Position numbers and translations under genes: made by a program
In this document: positions 13,701 through 24,379 of the stretch, piece by piece
How positions within the stretch are numbered: the stretch's first letter is position 1
Layout: each line of letters starts with the position of its first letter
The notes under the pieces: model-generated
What the model saw: the letters and a program-made list of their open reading frames with translations, nothing else
Database searches by the model: none
Told to the model about the DNA's origin: nothing
Source of the DNA: Heliocybe sulcata
Taxonomy: Eukaryota; Basidiomycota; Agaricomycetes; Gloeophyllales; Gloeophyllaceae
DNA: 64,000 bases
NCBI GenBank assembly: GCA_004369045.1
Contig: ML213507.1
Coordinates: forward strand, 1,442,493-1,506,492
Direction of reading: 5' to 3'

Positions 13701-14889
13701 GCACCCTAACGCCGATGTTGTCTCTGCGCTCTTCAACGAGGAGCTGGGAGCCGTACTGCAAATCTCGCAGAGGCATCTCGGTGATGTTAGCAACGCCTTC
13801 CTCCACGCCGGATTCCCTTCCTCGTCCATTCACGTCATCGGCCATGTTAATTTCCAGCCTGGCGATCAGACTATCAGCTTCATTCACAACTCCGAAGTAC
13901 TCTTTGAGAGCTCTCGCCCGGATCTGCAGGCCGCCTGGGCGGAGACTTCCTACCGCATGCAGTCGTTGCGTGACAACCCCGAGCTCGCCACACAAGAGTA
14001 CGCCCTCATCAAAGACGAGTCGTACAAGGGACTCTATTACGACCTGCAGTTCACCTATCAGCCTTGTCATTCGTTCTCTACCAGGCCAAAGGTAGCCATT
14101 CTGCGCGAACAGGGCGTTAACGGACACATCGAAATGGCGTGGGCCTTCACTGCAGCAGGCTTCGATGCCATCGACGTGCACATGTCTGATATTCTCTCGG
14201 GAGCGACCAGCCTGGCAGAATTCCGAGGACTCGCTGCATGCGGCGGATTCTCTTACGGCGATGTGCTCGGCGCCGGACGAGGCTGGGCAAACTCGGTGCT
14301 GCTACACGAGCGCACGCGGAAGGAGTTCGAGCGCTTCTTCCGACGCGCGGACACGTTCACGCTTGCGGTCTGCAATGGATGTCAGTTCTTGAGTGCGATG
14401 AAGGAGATCATCCCCGGCGCGCAGGACTGGCCAGAGTTCCAGGTGAACGAGAGCGAGCGGTTCGAGGCGAGGGTGTGTATGGTCGAGGTGGATGGCGGGG
14501 AGGTGGCATCAGGGAGTGTGTTTTTGAGGGATATGGTTGGTTCCCGACTGCCGATTGCGGTGGCCCATGGGGAAGGGCGGGCGACATTTGAGGATGAGGC
14601 GCAGAGGAGGGCCTTAGAGATGAAGGGACTGGTGGGATTGAAGTATGTGGATTCGAGGAGGCTGCCGACGGAGGTGTACCCGCTGAACCCGAATGGGAGT
14701 CCGGGGGGTATTACGGGTGTGCAGACGCCGGATGGGAGGGTACTGGCTTTGATGCCGCATCCGGAGAGGGTGGTTACGTTGGAGAGTAACAGCTGGTATC
14801 CGCCCGACTTTAAGGATACGTGGAAGGGGACTGGACCGTGGTTTAGGCTGTTCCAGAGTGCCAGGGCGTGGTGCGGGGATGAGATTTGA
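10750..14889 (+). CDS. ADE6: Phosphoribosylformylglycinamidine synthase (FGAM synthase)
   Basis: Cytosolic enzyme of step 4 of de novo purine synthesis. It converts FGAR, glutamine and ATP to FGAM. The product is 1379 residues, close to the usual eukaryotic single-chain length (yeast Ade6 is 1358). The start at ATG 10750 ([12 protein letters not shown]) fits the family N-terminus; an in-frame ATG at 10699 would add 17 unconserved residues. Visible landmarks are the FGAM-synthase core [20 protein letters not shown], the second half with a [11 protein letters not shown] run, and a C-terminal class I glutaminase with [18 protein letters not shown], nucleophile C1211 in CNGCQ, and H1337/E1339 in MPHPER. 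The frame is open throughout with no intron, unusual beside its intron-dense neighbours. Long antisense frames inside it are shadows of its GC-rich codons. Confidence 0.98.
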   Translation: MLCLLGSSSLSLARRKNLLKAVQKICPRITSVDAIYIHLVDCTSSVAESELEDANSSSRKILEQLLSYGDGIALSSTVEAIQSGSNIAYVVPRPGSISPWSSKATDIAHLCNLGEHVQRIERGTLYTFTSSDGSSLTLRDITSFSNLIHDRMTQTIRQSLPDSSEIFAHSSPAPLRIVQLQDPYARTSAAYEEAHGRLVAANEELGLALAPDEIDYLASAFLASKRNPTDAELFMFAQVNSEHCRHKIFNASWTIDSRPQAMSLFQMIRNTEKVIQSFHTISAYSDNAAVFTGHSRIPRFAITTESTAGAASPYQETIEDAPILCKVETHNHPTAVSPFPGAATGAGGEIRDEGAVGRGSKPKAGLTGFTVSNLLIPGFLQEWEVTPAGEAAEPVDGIGKPEDVASALDIMVEGPLGACGFNNEYGRPGLAGYFRTFLQRVPGVRGDEIRGYHKPIMLAGGYGHVRPSFALKSKIPVGAKLVVLGGPGLLIGLGGGAASSRKSGEGSRDLDFASVQRDNAEMERRCQEVIDACVNLGPGGNPIMSIHDVGAGGLSNALPELVHDSGLGAKIEIRNVPVADASMSPMEIWCNESQERYVLAVSSEYGKEEAFKSICERERCPFGIVGEATAEEALVVSDRLLGEDVVRLDMEMLFGKPPKMHRTDETQRVAFTPFDVSLRRYVPSVSIQDRISAAVDRVLHLPTVASKSFLITIGDRTITGLVTRDQMVGPYQVPVADVAVTRATYGFDMKRGEAMAIGERPPIALVNAAASAKMAVGEALMNLAAAYIGSSGNSLSRVKLSANWMCAAGKPGEGKALYEAVQAIGMDLCPALGVGIPVGKDSMSMAMKWKDGKSGEAKEVSAPVSVVISAFAAVEDVEKTWTPELKSETEEPTVLVFFDLAGGKQRLGGSALCQVFNEIGDVAPNVDDASVLKAFFQGCQAVRESAPGAVLAYHDRSDGGLFTTIVEMAFAGRVGVEVNLNTVMHPNADVVSALFNEELGAVLQISQRHLGDVSNAFLHAGFPSSSIHVIGHVNFQPGDQTISFIHNSEVLFESSRPDLQAAWAETSYRMQSLRDNPELATQEYALIKDESYKGLYYDLQFTYQPCHSFSTRPKVAILREQGVNGHIEMAWAFTAAGFDAIDVHMSDILSGATSLAEFRGLAACGGFSYGDVLGAGRGWANSVLLHERTRKEFERFFRRADTFTLAVCNGCQFLSAMKEIIPGAQDWPEFQVNESERFEARVCMVEVDGGEVASGSVFLRDMVGSRLPIAVAHGEGRATFEDEAQRRALEMKGLVGLKYVDSRRLPTEVYPLNPNGSPGGITGVQTPDGRVLALMPHPERVVTLESNSWYPPDFKDTWKGTGPWFRLFQSARAWCGDEI

Positions 14890-15330
14890 GGCGCCTTGCG
14901 GTGATGCTTTGGACACCAAAAAACGATGGCATTAAGAGAGTATGTAGTTAGGGTAGCCTTACATGGCGTCTGCGCCGATGACTTTCGAATTCATCACGAC
15001 TTAGCATGGCATCTAATGGATTGGATTCATTGTCGTGGCATGCATCACGACGCCACAAGTCGTCGACCTCCCCACTGTGTCCTGAAAACAGGGAATACAT
15101 GATATCATGACTCACCTTGAGAATCCAATAATGAATCGTGAGGGAGTGCTGGTCGCTCATCCAAAAGGAACAGAGGAAACAACAATGAATAGTCATGACA
15201 GATCATAAGTAGTGAGACAAGACAGGGATGCAACGTGAAGACAACAAGATGGGTGCGAAACTGCAAGGGGGAACCGAACTACGAGATACGGCGGACGAAC
15301 AGGAGGAGTTGCCACACAAATAATATCCTT
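14890..15330. other. Intergenic between convergent ADE6 and SNX3
   Basis: The two genes point towards each other. I see no gene here; it should hold both 3' ends. Confidence 0.5.
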
Positions 15331-16046
15331 TTACAACCACTGCTGCTTGTCCCACGCAGGATCCTGTAAGAATGCGCACAGCACCTTGCTGCCAGTCTGC
15401 CAAGTACGAATGAGCACCGTTTGAGCCCCTCCATTGGCCGCACGCGACTCACCTGGAGCAAAGGATGGCCCGCAACGACCGTCAAGAACCTCTCCAGTCC
15501 TTCTCTCCGTGACTCGATGACCTCGTCTGAGAAACGGTTTGTGAAAACTTTGCCAGGCAGAGGCGGGATATTGACACGCGTGCTCTCGCGCTCGAGGATG
15601 TCCCGGAAGGCTTCAAAGTCCGAGTAGCGCCGACGGACGACGGAGTGGCGTAATTTGAAAGCAGGAATATTGGTCTGAAGTGGGATGAATGCATAAAGAG
15701 TCAATAAATTACGAGATGATATAGAGCGGTGCGCACCTTGGTCACGATTTCATAGTCCGTGAACATCTTCCGACCAAACCCTGATAGATATACACCGCAT
15801 CGTCAACCTCCTGCCCCTCGTTCACCGATAACGCAAGCAGCACACATACCATGCGTCTGGGGGTTCCGCACCTCAATCTCCAGAAAACTCTCCGGCACGC
15901 TATACATCTCCTCAATCTAATCAAACCTGCGCGTGTCACCTGCATTCCCCCTTGAACAGTGACAAGTTGCTTACAGTCTGTGAGCGCCCTGACAGCCGCG
16001 GCTCGTCAAAGGCCGTACTGCGGGCGAAGGGCGAGGGCATCGACAT
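15331..16046 (-). CDS. SNX3: Sorting nexin 3 / Grd19-like PX-domain protein
   Basis: Endosomal PI3P-binding adaptor that works with retromer to recycle cargo from endosome to Golgi. Five exons: complement(join(15331..15396,15453..15674,15737..15780,15850..15916,15975..16046)), 156 residues, the usual compact size of SNX3/Grd19. The product is almost entirely one PX domain. It contains [19 protein letters not shown], the basic [15 protein letters not shown] run that holds the phosphoinositide-binding Arg, the proline loop IPPLPGKVF, and [18 protein letters not shown]. The C-terminus [16 protein letters not shown] is typical of the family. Introns 1-4 are 56-62 nt with normal signals. The start at 16046 (MSMPSPFAR) is the first of two nearby Met codons. 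It is divergent from the HicA-like gene, 283 bp away. Confidence 0.95.
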
Positions 16047-16183
16047 CGTCGTTGAAAGCAGAGTTACTGAGAACCGGCGCTATATGTCGAAGCTGTACAT
16101 TGGAACAGGAACACGTGTGACAAAGAGGTCACACACAGTAGAGTCACGCTTCGGTCGGGCATGCCTCGGCGTTCCTTGCCTCC

Positions 16184-16204
16184 TGCGTTCTGCGTTCTGC
16201 GTTC
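16184..16204. repeat. Three tandem TGCGTTC heptamers
   Basis: A short tandem repeat in the shared upstream region between the divergent SNX3 and HicA-like genes. Confidence 0.85.
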
Positions 16205-16265
16205 TGCTTCCGCCGTTTCGCCCAGCGGATGTAATCGACCAAGCTTCTCTTGGGTTTCGAAATGG

Positions 16266-16273
16266 GTTATATA
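16266..16273 (+). promoter_or_regulatory. TATA-like box of the HicA-like gene
   Basis: TTATATAG, about 57 nt upstream of the ATG at 16330, a usual fungal spacing. Confidence 0.5.
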
Positions 16274-16329
16274 GCGCATTGTAGAACGATTACTTTGCGG
16301 TGTCCTTGTCGAGCTTGCTAGCGATCACC

Positions 16330-16927
16330 ATGGCTGGTCTGGAGGCGCAGAAGACATTGAAGTGGAAGGACTTCATGAAGGTATGTATATGCCGATGGTT
16401 ACTAGTTCCTGGATACCTCCGACGTATATTACAGATCATGAAGAAAATGGATTTCAGCGATGTTCCCAGCGCTGAAGGTCCGGGCGTGCGTTTTGACCCT
16501 CCGGACCCTCGCGATCCAGTGAGTTATCTGCACCCTTCGCTACTGACTCGATGCTGATCCTTCGCACCACGTAGCCTTTCATTTTCCGCAAGTGTGAACT
16601 CTATCCACAGATCCTCAATACTGGACCTTGCTGACGTTCAATTCTCTGACAGCTCATCCGGACCCGACTCTCCAGCCAGTCAGGGTACATAGACTCGTGA
16701 AGGACCTAAGGCGGATGTATGGATACACGAATGAACAGTTTCCTAAAGAACTCCGCGCTTTTATCGAACTCAAGGCGCCCCCGCCCAGGGCCGCAGTGCC
16801 TGCAGACGGAGCGGCACGTACAGCCCCAGAGGCCCGATCAGCCTCGGGGCCAGTGCGATACATGGATGACGACCTACCCGTGGGTGGACACTCCCATACA
16901 ACAGCCATTGACTTGACTGATGAGTAG
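16330..16927 (+). CDS. Stand-alone HicA-like (dsRBD-fold) domain protein
   Basis: Small protein of 142 residues. Exons: join(16330..16380,16435..16518,16575..16593,16653..16927). The start has a good context (CACCATGG). Residues about 10-75 show the HicA-like pattern I associate with Agaricomycete proteins: LKWKDFMK, KKMDFSDVPSAEG, VRFDPPDPRDPPFIFRK, HPDPTLQP, then VKDLRRMYGYTNEQF. Bacterial HicA proteins are RNases of toxin-antitoxin pairs. In fungi the domain usually sits at the C-terminus of longer proteins, and I do not know a demonstrated activity. Here the domain starts at residue 10 with nothing before it. The tail is Pro/Ala-rich and acidic and ends in AIDLTDE, which resembles a SUMO-interacting motif. 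The third donor (GTGAAC at 16594) is weak but is the choice that keeps frame. RNA binding or cleavage is possible but unproven. Confidence 0.72.
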
Positions 16928-18126
16928 AGATGCGTGAGTAACTGCATCATTCTTCTTGAATCGCTATTGACTAATCCGGCGGCACCAGTGCGCTCTCGGA
17001 AGTCCGTGTTCATGCAGGTTCTACATCCTATACACGTAGTCTCGGGGCCTGAGTGTAGCGACCCATGCTTCACCCCTGTGCTACATGTAGCCGAGCTACG
17101 AAACGCCGTTCCATCTAAATCCACGTTATCTGCGCCTCGCATTTTTTCTGCAAATGCCATAAGGAAGGTGCCCTTCATCAGATCGTACATGAGTGCTGTT
17201 GGGATCTGGTAAGCACACCGCGTCAGGTCTGCATCGCGTCCCTCCTCCCGCAGGCAGTACCGCCCTCAGATTGACAGTGAGGCTGCGTCATTTGGTGAGC
17301 AAGTTTTGCCATCAAAAGTTAGCTATATCTCATTCATTAGAATGCAGAATGGGGATTAGGGTGTTGCCGCGATTTTACGATATCCCGATGCTGAGCAGTG
17401 CTTTCCCAGTGCTCTGGAATCGGGATGCAGTGAAGATTGGATCCTGCTGTGCCTTCTGTACCGCCTGTAACGGTAAAAGGTTGTACTTGGAAACTGCGGG
17501 CTGTGATTACTAGAAGCCGGCCCGGAGCTTGTGGCATCGCCTTCCAACGGCTCGCGGTCATGGAATGAGTTCCGTTCCATCGCCGCGAATGAGAATTTCA
17601 AGTCCTACAACATAACCACCAAGCAGTGTTTCGTGAGGCTAGGTATGTTGACTGTTCGAAGCCTATTGTGCCTGTAACTATTATTGTACGTGGTCATAAA
17701 TACGCACATTGCAATGCACTTCCACAGCATGCGGTCTTTCCGTGATTGTTCACTGTTCATTTACCGCTATCCCGGCCTACTGCGCACACGGATGACTCGA
17801 GCAGGTATAGTACCGTACTTCCTCATTTTGCTCTTTGCCAGAATCTCCGTATTGCTGACAGCACACGTAGTAGGGCGAATAAATGGCCAGGACCCAATAA
17901 AGCATTGATGGCGTGCCGGTCATCTTCGCGACATATAAGCATGCCTCGAATCAATTCTGGCTGGCGGATCTTTCACCTTGTCCTCCCACACAAAGCGGAC
18001 ACGGGCGTCCTATTTCTACTATCTGCTGACAGAAGGGCAGGTTTCTATCAAGATTACGATCGCGTGTGAGGCGCCTAGGTGTTTGGTGCTGAGAGGAGCG
18101 GAGATCAGGGTAGCTAGCGCCTATAG
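16928..18126. other. Intergenic, possible start region of the kinase-like gene
   Basis: No supported gene. A TATA-like CATATAAG lies near 17932-17938 and might belong to the kinase-like gene downstream, whose 5' end I could not fix. Confidence 0.35.
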
Positions 18127-18417
18127 CTAGTTTTCGCCACGCTGCTCCGGTATGTTTTAACTCTCGTCAAGGAATTCGCTCGCTGTAAGTGTCGCACGTT
18201 CCTGTACCGGGCGTTTACTGACTGGCTGTTATATCGTAAGCTGCGGTCGGGTTCGTTGATGTTCTTGCCCCATGGAAGACAGTTACCGTCATTGGATTAT
18301 CGACTGCCGTTGTCCTTATCATATCAAGATACTATAATGCTAGATTCTACCGGAACATTGCAACCTACTCCGTACGTCCTGTGATGGCTACCTAATGTGG
18401 ATTTATATTTACTTCAG

Positions 18418-19539
18418 GCTCAGCATCCCCGATCCACTCTCAGCATCTATCCAGGTTGTCGTGGAGGACCAGTCGACGTGTCGTTTCTGCTTTCTGAAGC
18501 TCGAGAGCATCATGCAGGCGCACGCAGCACGACATACCGGTATACTCTTCAGGGGAGGATATACGCATTCAAGGTCCTCCGGCGCTCCGAAACTACAGAC
18601 TTGTTTACTTTGCAGCAGGTGCGCATCCGCAGTCACAAGTGTTCTCTATATGGATATTGATGTTCTTTGTAGCAACGGGCTGCCGATGCTCTGATCTGGC
18701 GCAGTCTTCCCCCACATGTCCACATTGTTCCTCTCCTGGCCATTCCGACAAATCCTGATATATGCTTTGTAACACCCTGGATGCCTGGCGGCAATATCTC
18801 GAAGTACATAGAAGATCATCCCAATTGTGATCGTCTTCTGCTGGTACGTCGATTCCCGGCAGTTTGCAACCCACATATCTGATTTAGGAACGTGCTAGCT
18901 TGCTGGTGTCGCCCGAGGCATTACGTTCTTGCACGAGATCGACATAATTCACGGCGACGTCAAGGACGTAAGTGTTGGGTGAACTCAAAGCCAGTAATAT
19001 GGACTGACCGACATACAGACCAACGTCCTGGTGAATAGTGGCGGTATAGCTTGTCTAACCGACTTATTAACAGCCAGGCGCGCCAATGCTCCTATACCTC
19101 TGCGGTTCCAGCAAGTCTGGGGAACTATGAGGTGGAACGCTCCCGAGCTTCTCGTGCCAGAGCTTTATGGCAGGAACGCAGCCAACAATTGCCCTTCAAA
19201 GGAGAGTGATGTTTATGCTTTCGGTTTACTCGCTTGGCAGGTGCGTCTGTGACAGCAAGACGAGAGAACGTAAATCTAATGGCTTGTACACAGATATTCT
19301 CAGGGATAGTCCCTTTCTCGAATATTCGGAGCGACGCCAATGCTGTCCTTCGCATAGTGCAGGGTGATCGCCCGTCCCGCACTCAGCAATGCAATGAAGC
19401 TGGGCTTACGAATGAACTCTGGGATCTTATCGAACGGTGTTGGGTCGCAAATGATCATCTTCGCCCAACCATGTCGGAGGTCGCTAGAGAACTCGAGGGG
19501 CTTCGAGCGGTGGCGCCGGATAATAAGACCCATGGATAG
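18418..19539 (+). CDS. Protein-kinase-like (TKL-type) gene, 5' end unresolved
   Basis: Core exons: 18418-18618, 18673-18843, 18899-18967, 19019-19240 and 19294-19539, joined by introns of 51-55 nt. Kinase landmarks are YAFKVLR (beta-3 Lys), HGDVKDTNVLV (catalytic loop), NAPELL (APE), SDVYAFGLLAWQ and LIERCW. Two features are odd. The glycine-rich loop is not recognisable, and the DFG position reads TDLL, so the Mg-binding Asp is kept but the Gly is lost. The frame within 18418-18560 is uncertain because a second intron could lie there. Upstream, open segments at about 18127-18180 and 18236-18371, joined through GTAAGT and GTACGT donors, would add a transmembrane helix (VIGLSTAVVLIISRYY) ahead of the kinase domain. 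This resembles the large Agaricomycete kinase-like family; whether it is active or a pseudokinase is open. Confidence 0.68.
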
Positions 19540-20025
19540 ACGTTACTCTATTCATTCATCTACTTCTATGATATGACTCCTGTTGTTCTACGTCCATCTA
19601 ATCAAGTCATGTTTCCGACTCTCAACTCAAGTGATGCACCTTAAGGTCTTCTGTGCCAGCTGCGGTAAGAAGCTTGAGTCTACAGCTCCTTTGACTCGCC
19701 GCCATGCGAGCCTTGCTATTGTGCGCCCATCTATGGTTGGCTACTTACCATACGGCCGATCGGGCTATATTGTGGTCCTGCTATACTACTTATGCGGAAA
19801 CACTGCTCTTCTTCATTACATCACTAGCTGTTGAACTCGGTTATAAGGACAGCCCGGCCCTTCGTCCTGGCGCGAGGCAGCATCCACCGCCAAGGGTGCA
19901 ACCATGGGTCAATACTGGATAATGTGAGTGCCCGGCTCTCTGGCGAGCATTTAAATGCTGAGGACGTGTAGTGTCAACATCGATGCTAAAACATATATGT
20001 CGTTCTCTGTCAAGAAATTGGGCGA
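19540..20025. other. Intergenic between kinase-like and F-box-like genes
   Basis: No gene seen. Confidence 0.4.
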
Positions 20026-20999
20026 ATGGCTGCTGCGCCCTCAAACGGGGCTGAGTATGATGGCGACATTGGTACCACCCTTAGTAAACACTGAGGATTC
20101 TAGGCTCGATGATAGTCTCATAAGGAGGTACGCAAAGTTTTTGCATGCCCCGACGGCAGATCCTGACCCAGACATGGCCTCTCGGTAGTGGCAGTTCGGA
20201 CAATGAACTTGGTCAGCTCAGCCTTCCAACAGAACTGCTCGGGAAGATTTTTGAAGAACTCGATGACGATGTATTCCACGTAGGCTCTCTGTGCCTCGCC
20301 AATAGCACTCTCTGGACCATCGGCTATTCATACTTCATCGAGGCCGTCGGACGCCATACGGCTCACTGGGGAGGTGACCGTGTCATCTGCGTCGGCGACT
20401 ATGCAGAAGACTTGCCAGATGGTATTCTTTCCAAGGAAGAGATGGACAACCTCGAAACTGATTCTGCATGGGATGGCTCATTATACCATTACGCGTGGGA
20501 GGAGTATGACGACTACGAGCTCCAGATTCGCAGCCTTTTGGTTCGTGTCAAGGGACACATCGCGTCACTGCAATCTTCGCCATCCGAAATGAAAGCATGG
20601 CAGCAGCTGATTACGCCACTCGAAGAGCTTCTTGACGTGTACTGGACACGTCAGGACTACCTACGGGACGACCAGTGGATCCTCTGCAATCTATCCCAAA
20701 AGGAGTACGCTCGAGGTGCATACCTCAAAGAGATGGTGGGCGACGCTCTCAGTCTTGGCGACGTCGTGCTGTCGCAGATCTGCTGGTCTCAAGATCCGTC
20801 GACGGCGCTGCGATACAAGGGGAATATCTATCAGGGCCGGTGGGCTGGGGATCGGTTTGCCGTCTACAATCGCGATGTCTTCGAAGGAAGAGACGACCGG
20901 CAGGACTGGGAGGATGTTTCGCAGAAAGTAATCGGTGAAACCTTGGCCATTCGGCGCGCAGAGTATGGCAAGCGCTGGCCAGTCAAGAAACATCACTAA
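20026..20999 (+). CDS. F-box-like protein
   Basis: The main exon holds an F-box-like segment, LSLPTELLGKIFEELDDD, followed by FHVGSLCLANSTLWTIGYSY. The rest is an acidic, Trp/Tyr-rich region of about 220 residues with no domain I recognise. F-box proteins normally recruit substrates to SCF ubiquitin ligases; that role is inferred from this short segment alone. Proposed structure: join(20026..20083,20125..20999), 310 residues, with a 41-nt intron (GTAAAC donor, TAAG acceptor) that gives the start MAAAPSNGAEYDGD. The ATG at 20145 (MPRRQ) is the fallback start if that intron is not real. The body of the ORF is solid; the 5' end is less sure. Confidence 0.65.
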
Positions 21000-21710
21000 G
21001 GAGGAGATCAGATATCGGCAGAGTCGCAGAGGACATTGCATGAACAGAGCCTACGACGTAAAAATACCCAGGCGGTAGTTGGACCTGGCGTATCCATGAC
21101 CTCGGTTTCGGCATCCTTTATTAGCAGTAGTTAGGCATAACTAGCCCGTTGTAACGATGAATCTGCTCTCACTGCGTCACTGGGCTGGAATATTGAAGAC
21201 CGTAATCGGCGCAAAGCAGGCGTATGAGGACGCGTTGGGTCACGTGAGACATTTAGGGCAGAGCTTGTCGCGCACAAGAGCCACAAATCACCGATATCGA
21301 GCGAGGTGTGCAAGATAGCAAGACCGAAGAGAGTGCCGAGCAAAGAGTTGCCTGATATCGCAGTGTCGAGAACTGATCGACGATCCTGCAGCATTGCGAA
21401 GCCTGCGAAAAGACGGCATGATAACGCATCAGCCGTGTGCTTTTACCTTGAGCAAATGAGTACGCACCTGCAAATACCTACCACCACTGTCCCCCAGAAC
21501 CGATAACGAACCAAGAGAATAAAGCCAGAATAACTTATGTAGATATAGACCTAGCCTATAAACAGGTATGATACACAGTGCAAGCCATGCCAATATGCGT
21601 TATATGCCGTGCCATGCGAGTATATGCAAGAAAGCCAAATAATAACCCATTACCAATGCGCCAATGCCGCTGCTATCTACACCAACCTAAACCGAGAAGC
21701 CGTGGCTGGC
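21000..21710. other. Intergenic between convergent F-box-like and SEC2-like genes
   Basis: No gene seen; it should hold the 3' ends of both genes. Confidence 0.5.
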
Positions 21711-23246
21711 TTAGCTCCTCTCCGAGGCAGACGGGAACTTGCTCTCCGCTCCAGGAATCGGCGACGCGGAGGGCACGTCCGCCCAGGGACTATCCGGCAC
21801 CTCGGGGTATAGAGACAGGGAGGGATACGTCGCGTACGAACCCGACACCGCGGACGGTGTATTGTCGCTATCAGCGTCGGGTGGGGAGGGCGACGGGGAC
21901 TGGACTGCTACAGGCTCCTGCTGCTCGGACGCTTCTGACGAAGGTGTAAGAGACTGCTGGTGTCCCGCCGACTGGTCGATGGCATCGGCCTCGCTAATAA
22001 CCACGGCGGACTCCGCGGACCTCCTTCCCGAACTCGCAGACGACCTGCGGGACTTGACAGCCACCGCTGACGCGCTCCTCCTGTGCCCATTCGCCCCCGG
22101 ACTCTGTGGCGCGCCGACGCTCATCGGACTCTGCGGCCTGGACCCGCTCACGCTGCGAAGCTCGCCGTTTTCGCGCTCCAGCAACCGGAGAGCCTGCTTG
22201 AGTGCAGCTTTCTCCGCCATGGTCTGGCGGAGCTCTTCTTCTGTTTCGGCGCGCTTAATGCGTTCCGAGGCGACCATCTTATTGGCCTATATACGATTGA
22301 GGGTTAGCAGGGAATGGGAAAGACAAGAGGCACGTACCTCCTCGAACAGAGCCTGACTCAATGACTCCAGCTCCTCCTCCAGCCGCTGCTTCTCCTCTGA
22401 TATCGAGTTCCTCTTCGTCCGCTCCTGCACCACCTCCTTCTTCACCTCCGCCAGCTGCCTCGCCAGCTCCTCCACCTTATGCTTCATCTCGCCGAACTCC
22501 TTCGCGGATGGAGCTGGTATGAGTGAGGGAACTGACGCGGAGGCCAGGTGCGAGGGCTGTGGAGGGGGGTTTGTAACAGGCGACAATGGCGACGAGGGCA
22601 TACGTCTGAGAGTGTGGGATGGAGAGGTGGGGGTAGTCCCCGAGCCGAAGCGGAATTTGAAGAAACGGTTGTCAGAGGTGCCGTTTGCGGTCGAGGGTGC
22701 TGGTGTCACTGGAGGCATCTGAGGTGAAGTCGGACTGCTCTGGCTCTGCCCTGATCCCCTCTCCAGCTCGAGACTCGAACGCTCCTCCTTCTCCTCGGAT
22801 ATTCGCCGGCGGTTCTCCTCCTCACGCGCGCTCCACCGCTTCCATCCGACACTCGGGTCGCGCTTGAGTGCGTCCTCGAGCATTTCGTTATTTGAGAGAG
22901 CGAGTTGGAGGTTGGACTTCGCGAGCGTGAGCTCGGTCTGAAGGTCCGTCTGAGCTTGGTAGGCTTCTTTAAGGAGGCTCGTCTAGACAGTCGTAGCAAG
23001 TCGATTCATTGTCAGGTATGCACCCATTGGTATCACAAGGAAAACACGCACTAGTTCCTCTATTCTTCTCGTTGTCTTCTCCAGCGCATACTTCAAATCC
23101 TCCTCCTGCCCATGGGAGCACACCCGTCGCGCATCTCGGAGGTCATCGTCGATAGCGGTGAATAGTGAACTCCTGGTTACTAGTGAATCTGTCCGCTTTG
23201 GCAGAGACCGCGACGACGATGCAGGCGGCGATGCGAACTGTAGCAT
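21711..23246 (-). CDS. SEC2: Sec2-type Rab guanine-nucleotide exchange factor
   Basis: Three exons: complement(join(21711..22286,22338..22982,23052..23246)), 471 residues. A helical N-terminal half (LKYALEKTTRRIEELTSLLK, then KSNLQLALSNNEMLEDALKR) precedes a Ser/Pro-rich linker. The diagnostic Sec2 GEF coiled coil follows: KVEELARQLAEVKKEV through LESLSQALFEEANKMV and ERIKRAETEEELRQ, to about residue 330. The C-terminal 140 residues are Ser/Pro/Ala-rich and probably disordered. In yeast, Sec2 activates Sec4 on secretory vesicles bound for the bud or hyphal tip. The protein is shorter than yeast Sec2 (759), which is common in basidiomycetes. The start at 23246 (MLQFASPP) is the first in-frame ATG; an additional 5' exon cannot be excluded. 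Confidence 0.85.
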
Positions 23247-24379
23247 TTGGTAGTCGTGGGTGAAGCGTGCCTTGGTGGCGTTAATTAAGGAAACGGAGAC
23301 ATAGTCTTTCTTGACATCAGACCATCTGGGCAACACTGCCGTATTGTGGCTAATTATAGAACGTATCGTCGCTGCGGTAATTAAGTAGTATCACAAGACG
23401 ATCTTCAATACGGAAACTTCAGACAAAAGACTCGAGTACACTAGGTTCAATAAAAAGTATTCCGAAAATTGCTCTGGAATCTGAGCTAGAGGATACATCA
23501 CTTTACTGTATGGGGAAGATCCATTGCCATATATGGTAACGAAGTATGCACGCCGTAAACAGGCGGCACAGCTGAAGTAGATTGCACTCTCTCCTCCAGG
23601 TCCATCACTAACTGCAGAACTTCGCTGTACCTGCAATCTTCTCCCTCAAATGGATACATGTCGGAAGATGCTCGTACAGTTTTGAGAGGGAGGAAATTTG
23701 AGCTTGAACGGTCGATTATTTCTTTCGAAATGTACGCTAAGCAAGGACGAGCTGCCGCAAGGCCAATCCCGCCCGTCCGCCTTCTGAAACAGTTGTAGGT
23801 TCGTTTTTACCGAAATACCGTGCATCATCACCAGGACGACAAATTTCCTAACAAAGGTCCCGGTCAGTAGGTATCTGCCTCCCTCTATACTCGTGCGGTC
23901 TGTGCTCTTATTGGCCAGAGTATCTCGTGTTGGCGAAAGAAAGGTGCAGACTTGGTGCAGACTCCTCAATTGAAGAGCTGAAAGGTCGAGAACCCGTGAT
24001 AAACTGCGACATATCAATCTAGACAACGGACGTCTCTATACTGTTTGGTATGTGACCAATTTCCTTGACGCATAACTTTTCACCGGGACCGGCTTGCCAG
24101 TATAATGCGCTACTGCATCGCCACACCTGCGCATACTATAGTATGCTTCCTGGGCCACCAGCATTCGGAGCGGGTGTCCTGAGGTATTATCAGAGCATAG
24201 ATGTACTATGCCCTGGAACTTGCTGGCCACATGGGGCCTTGCCGGCGACATACTGTGGTGTAGACAGGACGAGGTCGAGACCGCAAGTACAGGGCGCTTT
24301 CAGAGCGGGCTTTCGGCACCGGACTGGTTTGTCCAGCTGGTCGTATATCTAGTCAGTATGCTCCTCGCTTCACGTTGCG
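23247..24379. other. Intergenic, no gene seen
   Basis: Short frames on both strands without recognisable features. Confidence 0.45.

Noticed and set aside
11287-13829. Several antisense frames of 120-255 codons inside ADE6
   Set aside because: They lie opposite strongly conserved coding sequence, have low-complexity Ser/Pro/Arg composition and match no family. They are shadows of codon bias.
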